A DNA stretch of 40,823 bases, taken from an uncultured Lachnospiraceae bacterium. Lineage in GTDB: Bacteria > Bacillota > Clostridia > Lachnospirales > Lachnospiraceae. A model generated the notes under the pieces. The model searched no databases and was not told the origin of the DNA. It saw nothing but the letters and a program-made list of their open reading frames with translations. Of this stretch, positions 32,541 to 40,770 are shown piece after piece. The stretch covers positions 1 to 40,823 of the forward strand of contig CAJTKA010000031.1 in the NCBI GenBank assembly GCA_910576815.1, in the 5' to 3' direction. Both the position numbers and the translations under genes were made by a program. Position 1 is the first letter of the stretch, and the number at the start of each line of letters is the position of its first letter.

Positions 32541-33245
32541 ATGAATTTACTGGAAGTTAACAAAATCAGCAAGATCTATGGCAGCGGGGAAGCGGCGGTA
32601 CAGGCATTAAAAAATGTCAGCTTTTCCGTTCCAAAAGGGGAGTTTGTAGCGATCGTCGGCGAGTCCGGTTCAGGCAAAAGTACACTTCTGAATATGATCG
32701 GCGCACTGGACGTGCCCAATTCCGGCATGGTCACGATCGACGGCAAAGATATTTATGCTATGAATGACAGGAAACTTACCATTTTCAGGCGGCGAAACAT
32801 CGGTTTTATCTTTCAGGCGTTTAACCTAATTCCGGAGCTGACCGTGGAGCAGAATATCATTTTCCCGGTGCTGCTCGATTATCAGAAGCCGGACCGACAG
32901 TATCTGGAAGAACTGCTTGCCGTACTGAACCTGAAAGAACGGCGCAATCACTTACCAAGCCAGCTTTCCGGCGGGCAGCAGCAGAGGGTAGCCATTGGAA
33001 GGGCTTTGTTTACGCGTCCTGCGCTGATTTTGGCGGACGAGCCAACAGGAAATCTGGATACGGTAAACAGCAGAGAAGTGATCGCCCTGTTGAAAGAGGC
33101 GTCAAAAAAGTATGAGCAGACCATCATTATGATCACCCATAACCGTACCATTGCACATACGGCGGATCGAGTGTTGCAGGTATCGGACGGGGTGCTGACG
33201 GATTTCGGGAGGGCACAGGATGAGAGGGGTGGTGACCGCGTATGA
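32541..33245 (+). CDS. ABC transporter ATPase (LolD/BceA-like)
   Basis: A 234-residue ATPase of the MacB/LolD/BceA group. Walker A is GESGSGKST (40-48), the Q-loop is in FIFQAFNLIPELTVEQN, the signature LSGGQQQRVAIGRAL, Walker B LILADEPTGNLD and the switch MITHNRTIAH. The start has AAAGGAGG before it and the promoter area carries two response regulator boxes. It overlaps the permease gene by 4 nt (ATGA). The pair probably removes peptide antibiotics or other cell-wall-active compounds from the membrane and works with the kinase. This ATPase is intact, unlike the two ATPases at the element ends. Confidence 0.93.
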   Translation: MNLLEVNKISKIYGSGEAAVQALKNVSFSVPKGEFVAIVGESGSGKSTLLNMIGALDVPNSGMVTIDGKDIYAMNDRKLTIFRRRNIGFIFQAFNLIPELTVEQNIIFPVLLDYQKPDRQYLEELLAVLNLKERRNHLPSQLSGGQQQRVAIGRALFTRPALILADEPTGNLDTVNSREVIALLKEASKKYEQTIIMITHNRTIAHTADRVLQVSDGVLTDFGRAQDERGGDRV

Positions 33246-35563
33246 AAAGTTATCTCAGTTTGGTAGCGGTTTCCGCGCGGGTTCATAAGCGCCAGAGCCG
33301 TATGACACGCCTCTGTATCGTGTTGGCAGTGTTTTTGATTACGACGATTTTCTCCATGGCGGAAATGCTGGCCAGAGGGCAGCAGGAAGAAATGATTAGG
33401 AAACACGGCAACTATCATATTGCATTGACAGGCGTAGAAGAAGATATCGCGCAACAGATCAAGGAGCGTCCTGATGTGGCGGTTTTATGTGAGTATAGTG
33501 AAAGAAATGCCGACAGGGACGAAGGCTATTATTTGAAAGATAAAAATATTGTGTTATATGGCGTGGAAGAAACCTGGCTTACCGAGATCATGCGTTATCA
33601 AAAAGAAGGTTCCTATCCCGTCATGGATCAGGAGGTCGCGCTTTCCGCCGATGCGAAAGAGCTGTTCGGAGTCAAGGTGGGTGATAGCGTGACTTTGCAA
33701 ACGCCTGCGAGAGCTGTTGATGTTACAGTATCCGCTTTTTATGAAGACGATACGGAGTGGAATGATATCATTGACGGCTGCTGTGTCTATCTGAACCGCT
33801 CCACTTTTCAGACCATCTGTAATGACAGCGGAACTGACGCGGGAACCAAATACTTTTTGCGTTTTTTTAAGAATGCCGATATCAAAAACGGAATCGCGGA
33901 TATCAAAGCGCAGTATGGATTGACGGCGGAAAATGTGGACGAAAATACAGCTGTTCTCGGTCTGGTTGGAGCAAGCAGTAATGAAACGATGAAGAATCTC
34001 TATCCGATGATCATTGCCTGTTTTGTGTTCGTTCTGCTCGCGGGGATTTTTATGATCTCGAGCTGTATGAACAGCACGGTTGCCCAGAGGACAAGTTTCT
34101 TTGGTATGATGCGCTGCATTGGCGCAAGTAAGGAGCAGATCGTGCGCTTTGTGAGACTGGAAGCGCTGAATTGGTGTAAGAGCGCTATCCCGACAGGATG
34201 CCTTTTGGGGGTAGCGACGTGCTGGGCGGCGTGCGCGGTATTACGCCTTGCAGTCAAGGGAGAATGGGCGGATATACCGCTTTTTGGTGTGAGCGCAGGC
34301 GGAATCATCAGCGGGATTGCCATTGGTATCATCACAGTGTTTCTTGCGGCGCAGTCTCCCGCAAAACAGGCGGCGAAGGTGTCTCCTGTCGCGGCAGTGT
34401 CCGGCAATGCACAGGAGGCAAAGACGGTCAGCCATGCGGCAAATACCGGATTTTTCAAAGTGGAGACATCGCTCGGTATTCATCATGCGAAGGCGGCGAA
34501 GAAGAATCTGTTTTTGATGACAGGATCCTTTGCGCTTACGATCGTGCTATTTTTGGTTTTTTCCTCCTGCCTTGACATTGTGAAAAAACTGCTTCCCTCG
34601 GAAAGCAACTTTTCACCGGATCTCGCAATCGCAAGTGAAGAAAATGTCATTGACAGGGAACTGGCAGGGAAACTTTCGCAGATACCGGGTGTGGAACACG
34701 CCTTTGGTACGATGTATGCTGTGAAGCAGCCTGTTTTGATCAACGGGAATGAAAGGGCAGTCGATTTGGTATCCTATGATGAATATCTGATGGAAGGTTC
34801 TAAAAAGTCGGTGGCAAGCGGTGATCTGTCAAAGGTTTACGGACATTCTGATTATGTGAGCAGCATTTTCAGTGAAAGCGGTAAATTTAATGTGGGTGAT
34901 AACGTAAGGATCGGAGAGCAGGAATTGGAGATTGCCTGCGTTATGACAGAAGGGATCGGCAGCGTCAGCGGATCTCCCGTGATCGTCTGTTCCGAAGAAA
35001 CATTTCAGCGCCTGACGAAAGAGCAAGGGTATATGATGATCAATGTCATTTTGGAGAAAGGCGCGGGAGAAGCGGTCGTGAATCAGGTAAAGTCTCTGGC
35101 CGGGTCTTATGAATTTATCGACCGCAGAGAGGAACAAGCGATGCTGCATGGCAGTTTTTGGGTCCTGCGGGTGGCGGCATACGGCTTTTTGACGATCATT
35201 TCCTTTATTACGGTATTAAATATTATGAACAATATTTCCATGGGTGTGTCCGCAAGGATCAAGCAGTATGGTGCGATGCGCGCCGTGGGCATGGAGAGCG
35301 GGCAGATCACAAGGATGATTACGGCGGAGGCAGTTACCTATGCACTCTGGGGGCTGTTTGTCGGGATGATCATCGGGCTGGTGTTCCATTATTTGATTTT
35401 CCGCACGATTATTGTAAATCATTTCGGGGGAAGCTGGCAGATACCGCTTTCCACACTCGCGGTTATCTTTGTCCTGATTACTACGTCGTGTGTTGTGGCG
35501 GTCATAGCGCCGGCTAAACGGATTCGGGGGATGGCAATCACGGAAACAATCAATGAGCTGTAA
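33242..35563 (+). CDS. FtsX-family ABC permease
   Basis: A 773-residue membrane protein. An N-terminal helix (about 23-45) is followed by an extracytoplasmic region with a MacB-like core (about 50-250), then three helices (about 258-285, 312-335, 350-372). A second set follows: helix near 430-450, an outside domain (about 460-640), and three final helices with GFLTIISFITVLNIMNNISM and the end AVIAPAKRIRGMAI. The two FtsX segments carry the motif RCIGASKEQIVRFV and RAVGMESGQITRMI. The size and shape differ from BceB (ten helices with one big loop), so it is closer to the MacB/FtsX duplicates. Confidence 0.92.
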   Translation: MKSYLSLVAVSARVHKRQSRMTRLCIVLAVFLITTIFSMAEMLARGQQEEMIRKHGNYHIALTGVEEDIAQQIKERPDVAVLCEYSERNADRDEGYYLKDKNIVLYGVEETWLTEIMRYQKEGSYPVMDQEVALSADAKELFGVKVGDSVTLQTPARAVDVTVSAFYEDDTEWNDIIDGCCVYLNRSTFQTICNDSGTDAGTKYFLRFFKNADIKNGIADIKAQYGLTAENVDENTAVLGLVGASSNETMKNLYPMIIACFVFVLLAGIFMISSCMNSTVAQRTSFFGMMRCIGASKEQIVRFVRLEALNWCKSAIPTGCLLGVATCWAACAVLRLAVKGEWADIPLFGVSAGGIISGIAIGIITVFLAAQSPAKQAAKVSPVAAVSGNAQEAKTVSHAANTGFFKVETSLGIHHAKAAKKNLFLMTGSFALTIVLFLVFSSCLDIVKKLLPSESNFSPDLAIASEENVIDRELAGKLSQIPGVEHAFGTMYAVKQPVLINGNERAVDLVSYDEYLMEGSKKSVASGDLSKVYGHSDYVSSIFSESGKFNVGDNVRIGEQELEIACVMTEGIGSVSGSPVIVCSEETFQRLTKEQGYMMINVILEKGAGEAVVNQVKSLAGSYEFIDRREEQAMLHGSFWVLRVAAYGFLTIISFITVLNIMNNISMGVSARIKQYGAMRAVGMESGQITRMITAEAVTYALWGLFVGMIIGLVFHYLIFRTIIVNHFGGSWQIPLSTLAVIFVLITTSCVVAVIAPAKRIRGMAITETINEL

Positions 35564-35599
35564 AAGGGATACAGAAATTTAAGGATGTGCCTGCAAAGC

Positions 35600-35634
35600 G
35601 AAGACCGCCCCGTATTAAGAGGCGGTCTTCTTTA
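35600..35634 (+). terminator. Terminator after the permease gene
   Basis: GAAGACCGCC (35600-35609) and GGCGGTCTTC (35621-35630) form a perfect 10-bp stem with an 11-nt loop. Only TTTA follows, so ending may be partial. It lies between convergent genes. Confidence 0.75.
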
Positions 35635-35667
35635 GCGGTCATACATTTTGCACAAGAAGCAGGAAAA

Positions 35668-36555
35668 TCAAGCTTTGCGGACAGGAATCCATAATTCGCA
35701 GAACAGTCCCTTTTCGCCGTTTTCAAAGTAGATTTCAAAATCGGTATCGTCTGTCTGTACATAGCCTGTCTGGGGCAAAAACTCTTTGTAGAATTTACTC
35801 CATGTCTCGCCAATGCAGTCGCCGTCGGTGCCAATGCACTGAAACACGGCGTAGTCGGCGGCTTCTGTCTCCCATAAGGTATAGCCCTTTTCCAACAGCT
35901 TTTTTACGCCTGCCGCATCAGTGTCCCCGTCAATGATCACACCGATGCCGTATTCAAAGTGCGTCTCATTTTCTTTTGTGGGACTGCATAAGCCATAGAC
36001 ATCCCGCTTTCCTTCCTTTCGAAGCTGCTTCATGGGTTCGACCAGATCCTTATCGTAGCATTCTCCCCAGAAATCGGGGATGCTGTGGTCGTTGTCATCA
36101 TTGATGATCTCGTTGGGAAATGCTCTTACCATGGAGAGAAACTGCTGCGGTTCTTTGTGTTCCATTCTGTAATCCATAATACTACCACCTTCCGTTATGA
36201 TTTTTATCACAAGGGGATTGAACAGATGCAGTTTTGCGCCCTGCTTTTTCGCCTGTTTCGGCGTGGAGCCGTGGAAGCGCAAAAAGGCTTTGGAAAAGCT
36301 TTCCGGCGATTCATAACCGTACTTATAGGCTGCGTCAATGACGGACAGATCCGCCTCCTGCAACTCCTGCGCAGCGAGTGTGAGACGGCGGTTTCTGATA
36401 TACTCATTGGCGGTCATTCCCGCAATAAAGCTGAAGGTACGATGGAAGTTATAGTTGGACATATGGATGCTTTTGGCCACGTCAGTGTAGTTGATGTCCT
36501 CGTAAATGTGTTCTTCCATGTAGTTGATTGCCTGTTGGATCAGTTGAATCGACAT
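35668..36555 (-). CDS. AraC-family regulator with a GyrI-like effector domain
   Basis: A 295-residue regulator. Residues 1-110 are two helix-turn-helix units of the AraC/XylS type (YTDVAKSIHMSNYNFHRTFS, then IDAAYKYGYESPESFSKAFLRFHGSTPKQ). Residues 128-293 are a GyrI/BmrR-like small-molecule-binding domain (DYRMEHKEPQQFLSMVR, FEYGIGVIIDG, YAVFQCIGTDG, FEIYFENGEKG). The N-terminal DNA-binding order with this partner is typical of the SoxS/Rob/BltR-like regulators that sense toxic lipophilic compounds. It converges on the permease gene. A modest ribosome site (AAGGAAAGG) precedes the ATG. Confidence 0.92.
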   Translation of the reverse strand: MSIQLIQQAINYMEEHIYEDINYTDVAKSIHMSNYNFHRTFSFIAGMTANEYIRNRRLTLAAQELQEADLSVIDAAYKYGYESPESFSKAFLRFHGSTPKQAKKQGAKLHLFNPLVIKIITEGGSIMDYRMEHKEPQQFLSMVRAFPNEIINDDNDHSIPDFWGECYDKDLVEPMKQLRKEGKRDVYGLCSPTKENETHFEYGIGVIIDGDTDAAGVKKLLEKGYTLWETEAADYAVFQCIGTDGDCIGETWSKFYKEFLPQTGYVQTDDTDFEIYFENGEKGLFCELWIPVRKA

Positions 36556-36922
36556 ATCGGGTTTGCCTTTCCTTTTGTGTCGTGGGCAACGAAGTGTTTG
36601 CTCGATCTCCCTGTGTAATATGATTGTATAAAATTGTGGAAGGAAAGTCCTGTTTTTGTTTGCGCAAGATTGGGATGGTTTTCGTTAGATTTATCTCAAC
36701 CATTTTTTCGACTATAACAGCACCTCTTTGGTCTGATTTTATCACACTTTCTATTTTCTTTGATATTTTTTTTGATGAATACAAAATATTATGCCCCAAA
36801 AGTCTGCCAAAGTTCAATTTGCATTTGGGAAATGAACATGCTAGAGTATATGCCTTTTTCTGTGCCTACCCGTATGATGGATTTGTTATGAATGGCCAGA
36901 TTTTACAAATGAAAGATTTGTA
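36556..36922. other. A/T-rich intergenic region between araC-like and blaI-like genes
   Basis: The region should hold the leftward promoter of the AraC-type gene. A 100-codon open frame at 36624-36926 is rich in Phe and Ile and has no ribosome site or recognisable product, so I do not call it. No repeat or RNA element stands out. Confidence 0.5.
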
Positions 36923-36979
36923 TTGACAAAATGTGTTTACAGGCGTAGACTTTACCTAGAGAGTCTACGAACGTAAACA
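36923..36979 (+). promoter_or_regulatory. Promoter with a BlaI-type dyad operator
   Basis: TTGACA (36923-36928) and TAGACT (36946-36951), spaced by 17 nt. A symmetric dyad covers the -10: TGTTTAC and CGTAGACT (36934-36951) mirror AGTCTACG and GTAAACA (36962-36979). The centre and all four half sites match exactly. BlaI/MecI repressors bind such TACA/TGTA-type dyads, so self-repression of the blaI/blaR1 unit is expected. Confidence 0.8.
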
Positions 36980-37018
36980 ATAGGCTGCTGAGAAATAGAT
37001 GATAGGTAGGAGACATTT

Positions 37019-37396
37019 ATGAAAGATGCAAAAATATCCGATGCGGAACTGGAAATATTGGAAACGCTCTGGGCGGCGCAAGAAGCATTGAATGCGAATG
37101 AGATCCGTGCGCACCTGAATGAAAAAAAGGACTGGGAGCGCACCACAGTGCTGACGCTGATTCGCAGGCTGCTTGACAAGGGCGTGATCGCGCAGGAGAA
37201 GCGGGAGGTTTATTATTATATGCCCCTCATTGCGCGAAACGATTATGTGAAAGAGGAGACAAAAAGCTTCCTGAATAAGTTTTTTAAGGGAGAGGCAAAG
37301 AATCTGGCGGCGGCTCTGATTGAAGACGAGGATTTGAGCAGGGAAGATGTTGAGGAATTGAGGGAGTATTTTCGGGGAGAGTTTTCGGTAGGATAA
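37019..37396 (+). CDS. BlaI/MecI/CopY-family repressor
   Basis: A 125-residue winged-helix repressor. ISDAELEILETLWAAQEALNANEIRAHL is the typical start, followed by WERTTVLTLIRRLLDKGVIAQEKR (recognition helix) and YYYMPLI (wing). The C-terminal half (about 80-125) dimerises. In the family the repressor is cut or released when the M56 partner senses beta-lactams or cell wall stress. A dyad operator lies 40 nt upstream. The M56 gene begins 82 nt downstream. Confidence 0.93.
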   Translation: MKDAKISDAELEILETLWAAQEALNANEIRAHLNEKKDWERTTVLTLIRRLLDKGVIAQEKREVYYYMPLIARNDYVKEETKSFLNKFFKGEAKNLAAALIEDEDLSREDVEELREYFRGEFSVG

Positions 37397-37478
37397 CTTG
37401 AAATAAATATGTAATTGCGAGCTTTGTGTCTGCACGTTGTTTGTCACAAATTCGGTTATGTGCAGAAAGGAGAGAATT

Positions 37479-39998
37479 ATGTTAAATTTATTTTCTGTGG
37501 TTTTATCGTTATCGGTATCAGGCGCGTTGGTGGGGCTTTTGATCCTGCTGTTTCGCCCGATCTGCGGACGGTTTTTTACAAAAAGATGGACATATTATCT
37601 TTGGCTGCTGGTAATCGTGAGGCTGCTTGTGCCGATCCATGCGGATTTGAATTTGATGGAATACTTGGCGGGGAATCTGGCGGCAGTCGGGAGTGTATTG
37701 GCGGATTCGGTCGGGCAGGATAATGCAGGCGGTGTGAAAGATGCAGATGCGGCAAAGATGAAGGAAATGGCGGAACAGAACAATGCAAATGCCGTGGCGA
37801 ATACTGATGCGGTAAAGATGGAAGGAATAAGCGGGCAGGACAATGCAAACGCCGTGACGAATACCGAAGCAGTCGGGAATCGAGAAATAGCCGGGCAGAA
37901 TAGCGGTGCCGGCGTGGAAATGATATCCGCAAGCGGCATGAACAGCGGTGCCGGAGTTGGCATTTGGGAACATTGCTTACAGGCGGCAGCTGTTATCTGG
38001 ATTCTGGGCGTATTTTTTACGGCATTGCGGAAACTTTGGCTTTACCGATGTTTTGTAAGAAACGTATGTGCGGGCCCTGTGGAGACAGTCAGGCAAAGGC
38101 AGTTAAGCAATGGGGAGCTTCGTACGGCGTGCACGCCTGTCACCGATGAGCGGATCCTTTGGCAGTATGCGGAAATCCAGAGGAAACTGAGGATCGGCAG
38201 GCGGGTGCCGCTTTATGAAAGTGTGGGAACCGATATCCCGATGCTGATAGGATTTTGGCAGCCGCGCATTTATCTGCCGCAGGCGCTTCTTGCGGAAATG
38301 ACAGGGCGGGAGAATGATATCTGTCTGATTCTGCACCATGAACTGGTTCACTATAAACGAAAGGATATCTGGTATAAGTGGCTGTTCCAGGCGGCGCTCT
38401 GTGTGCATTGGTTCAATCCGCTGGTTTATCTATTCAGCCATAAATTCAATGTGGATTGCGAGCTTGCCTGTGATGAGGCGGTATTAAAGCTTCTTTCGGA
38501 GGAAGGGCGCAGGGCATACGGGAATGTGCTTTTGGATGTGGCGCAGAAGGATTGGAGTGAGGGCGCGTTTTCGGGGAAAGGTTTGAGAAAACACGGAAAT
38601 GTACCGGCGATGACTTTGCTGGAGGAAAAAAGTACCTTGAAGGAGAGACTGCGAGGAATTGCGCGGTATCATAAAACAGGATTAGCGGTCGGACTTTGCT
38701 CGGCGGTGGTATTGGTCATGTTTTTGGCAGTGGCTGTTGTCTGCGGCGCGGCGGGGATCCGCGGCGGTTCGGGGAGATCGCTGCTTTTGCAAAATAGTGG
38801 AAGCGGCTTGATTGAGCGTTTTTGGGAGAAGTCGCTGTGGTCAGAAATGTGGAAAGATTTTTTTGATCTGGCGCAGCCGATTGTGGTAAGCAGTAACGGA
38901 ACCGCTTATCGGATGTATGACGATGACGCTTTGATTGCCGGGGACAGCGAGAGTGACTGCTGGCGTGCATGGATGTATACCGGCGGGGACAGGAGAGTAG
39001 ACGTTAAGAAGTTTGCGTTTAACGGTTCCGAATCTTTATGGATCTTATATGCCAATAAGGAAACGACGTTAGAGATATCTTCCGTGTTCAATCTCTATGA
39101 CGGCCGTTTTAAGCTCGTCTGGGTAGGGCCTGATCAAACGGTGCAGACACTCAATGAGAGCGGAGAAGAAAGTACCGTAAAACTCACGCTGTCGCAGGGC
39201 AGAAATGTAATCAAGATGGTGGGGCAGAAGGCGAAGCTGATAGATCTTGGTGTAGCTTACGGAAAGATAAAAACGGGAGATTTTGACGGTATCTATCAGA
39301 GTGAAGCTTCGGAGTATGGCTATTTGGTGCTGGAAGGAAAACAACCTTTTGATCTGCTTAAGCTGAAAGAGGCCTATCCCTATCTGAAAGAAAAGGAGGT
39401 AAGTGAATTATCTCGGATGGCTTGGGAAGATGGGACAGAGCTATCGAAAAAGGACTGGCAGGAGCTGTTTATCTACTCCGATGATAATTTAACGGCACAA
39501 TATCTTTTGGAAGCGTTACAGGCGGGTAAAGTCGGGAAGTTTGACAGTAGCATACTTATCGAGATTGCACCTTATATGCAGGCGGCGGATGTGAGCGAAT
39601 GTTTCCGCTACCTTTTGGAGCGGGATGCGGTATTGGATTCTGACTGGGAAAATATCTTTGTATATTCCGATGCCAATCAGTCGGTAAAGTATCTTGCCGA
39701 GGCGCTGCGGAAAGGGAAGGGGAACGGTTTTAGCGACAAGGCGCTTGAGCGGATCTGCTATCAGGTATCCGTGAAAGAATTGACGGATGTCGTGACGGCG
39801 ATGGATGAATTGTCTTTTGAAAGTCTGGAACACGTGCTGGCTTATGTGCAGGATATGGACGAGGCGGCAACGTGTGTTTGTCATTACATTGATCTGGGGA
39901 ATGTATTGACGGATGAGCAGCTGAGACGGATAGAAGCTTATTTGAATGAGGAGGATTTTTATCGGGTCGTGAATTATAATAAGGAGAAAAATTTATGA
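37479..39998 (+). CDS. M56-family (BlaR1-like) membrane metallopeptidase with a long sensor region
   Basis: An 839-residue sensor protease. Two N-terminal helices (about 2-24, 37-54) are followed by a repeat-rich linker (about 79-165), a third helix (about 168-190) and the cytosolic zinc protease domain with HELVHYKRKDIWYKW (His287, Glu288, His291) and CELACDEAVL as the third ligand. A fourth helix lies near 407-430, followed by about 400 extracytoplasmic residues. This outside part has no penicillin-binding motifs (no S-x-x-K seen in place), so the ligand is not clearly a beta-lactam. The start at 37479 has AAAGGAGAG. Its stop overlaps the start of the broken ABC gene. Confidence 0.9.
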   Translation: MLNLFSVVLSLSVSGALVGLLILLFRPICGRFFTKRWTYYLWLLVIVRLLVPIHADLNLMEYLAGNLAAVGSVLADSVGQDNAGGVKDADAAKMKEMAEQNNANAVANTDAVKMEGISGQDNANAVTNTEAVGNREIAGQNSGAGVEMISASGMNSGAGVGIWEHCLQAAAVIWILGVFFTALRKLWLYRCFVRNVCAGPVETVRQRQLSNGELRTACTPVTDERILWQYAEIQRKLRIGRRVPLYESVGTDIPMLIGFWQPRIYLPQALLAEMTGRENDICLILHHELVHYKRKDIWYKWLFQAALCVHWFNPLVYLFSHKFNVDCELACDEAVLKLLSEEGRRAYGNVLLDVAQKDWSEGAFSGKGLRKHGNVPAMTLLEEKSTLKERLRGIARYHKTGLAVGLCSAVVLVMFLAVAVVCGAAGIRGGSGRSLLLQNSGSGLIERFWEKSLWSEMWKDFFDLAQPIVVSSNGTAYRMYDDDALIAGDSESDCWRAWMYTGGDRRVDVKKFAFNGSESLWILYANKETTLEISSVFNLYDGRFKLVWVGPDQTVQTLNESGEESTVKLTLSQGRNVIKMVGQKAKLIDLGVAYGKIKTGDFDGIYQSEASEYGYLVLEGKQPFDLLKLKEAYPYLKEKEVSELSRMAWEDGTELSKKDWQELFIYSDDNLTAQYLLEALQAGKVGKFDSSILIEIAPYMQAADVSECFRYLLERDAVLDSDWENIFVYSDANQSVKYLAEALRKGKGNGFSDKALERICYQVSVKELTDVVTAMDELSFESLEHVLAYVQDMDEAATCVCHYIDLGNVLTDEQLRRIEAYLNEEDFYRVVNYNKEKNL
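37713..37892 (+). repeat. Three 60-bp tandem repeats inside the M56 gene
   Basis: Three in-frame units begin at 37713, 37773 and 37833, each coding for 20 residues such as EQNNANAVANTDAVKMEGIS; a partial fourth begins at 37893 (GQNSGAGVEM). They code for a hydrophilic Asn/Ala/Val-rich linker between membrane helices two and three. Copy number may vary by slippage. Confidence 0.85.
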
Positions 39999-40117
39999 GC
40001 GTCATAAAAATCGAAAATCTGGTACGTGATTATGGAGGAGGAAAAGGAATATTTGATGTCTCCTTCCATGTAAATCAAGGGGAAGCTTTTGGCTTTCTGG
40101 GCCCGAATGGTGCATAG
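39995..40117 (+). pseudogene. ABC transporter ATPase, N-terminal stump cut at Walker A by the element
   Basis: The frame reads MSVIKIENLVRDYGGGKGIF, then DVSFHVNQGEAFGFLGPNGA, and ends at TAG within element sequence. This is the beginning of an ABC ATPase up to Gly-Ala of the P-loop; GKST and the rest are lost. AAGGAG stands before the ATG, and the start overlaps the M56 stop by 4 nt, so it was the third gene of the blaI/blaR1-like unit. The break falls at exactly the same codon as in the stump at 4534-4659, though the two proteins differ clearly. Confidence 0.9.
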
Positions 40118-40127
40118 ATTTATAGAT
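40112..40127. other. Right element/chromosome junction (attachment site half)
   Basis: After GGTGCA (40109-40114) of the ABC gene the sequence reads TAGATTTATAGAT and then enters the block shared with the left end. The left end has TGAATTTATAGAC in the same place. Three positions differ in about 13 nt, against none noticed in the next 642. Confidence 0.6.
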
Positions 40128-40769
40128 AACTTTGCCTAAAGATTTGATACCAACACGCCGCTAATCGTTACACGGCGTTGTTGGACTTTATCAGTTCAAG
40201 GTTATGTTGATTGTTTTCGATAAACTCAACAATACGCTTGTGTTGGTCGGCAAAGTTAAATTGAATTGTAATCTCGTTGTTTTCGTGGACGTATATAGTA
40301 TCAATCAATTCTACCAAAAGCCCACGGTCAAGGCTTTTCACATTCTCATGTTTCAAGAATGTTGTCAGATAAGGGTTGTCGTTTCCTACGCCCTTTTCTG
40401 ATAGCTGAATTTCCGTTTGCAGGTTGGCGATTATGCCTTTTACCTGCTCTGCCTGCTGTTCAAACTTGGCTTTCATTCTAACGTATTCAGCACGGGTTAT
40501 GTCCCCACATTTCCAGTCCATATAAAGGTTGTCTGTAACGCAGGTAAGTTTTTCAAGCTCCTTGCTGCGGTCTTTCAAAAGCTGCTGTAACCGCTTTGAT
40601 TGGGTGCAGACGGTAGAAGTGTTGTTGATTTCCTTTACTACCTCTGCCATATCCCCCACAAGGGAGATTTGCGCTTGTACGGCTTTCAATACTGCTTCGT
40701 ATAAGACTTCTTCCTTTATGACGTGCCGGGTGCATTTGTCCTTTGACTTAAAGACGTATGTACTGCAAA
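40128..40769 (-). repeat. Right copy of the 642-nt inverted repeat
   Basis: Reverse complement of 3882-4523. The lengths agree exactly and the translated frames on both strands are the same. The edges are sharp on both sides. Confidence 0.9.
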
Positions 40770-40770
40770 T
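40168..40770 (-). pseudogene. Large serine recombinase, C-terminal fragment
   Basis: The frame from the codon of Cys367 to the stop equals the left recombinase (CSTYVFKSKDKCTRHV and onwards to LELIKSNNAV). The resolvase domain, recombinase domain and the first two zinc ligands are missing: just before Cys367 the frame continues into unrelated sequence (KVSTNIDNII). The break lies within the zinc ribbon. Either the gene was truncated by a later rearrangement, or the join was made in assembly. A product from a GTG start at 40794 is possible but would lack all catalytic parts. Confidence 0.85.

Noticed and set aside
32541..33245. A third target of the element in the intact ABC ATPase gene
   Set aside because: Its P-loop reads GESGSGKS rather than GPNGAGKS, and no element sequence is present. 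It shows only that not every ABC ATPase carries the presumed site.
36624..36926. 100-codon open frame before the blaI-like gene
   Set aside because: Low-complexity Phe/Ile-rich composition, no ribosome site, and it ends at the promoter/operator of blaI.
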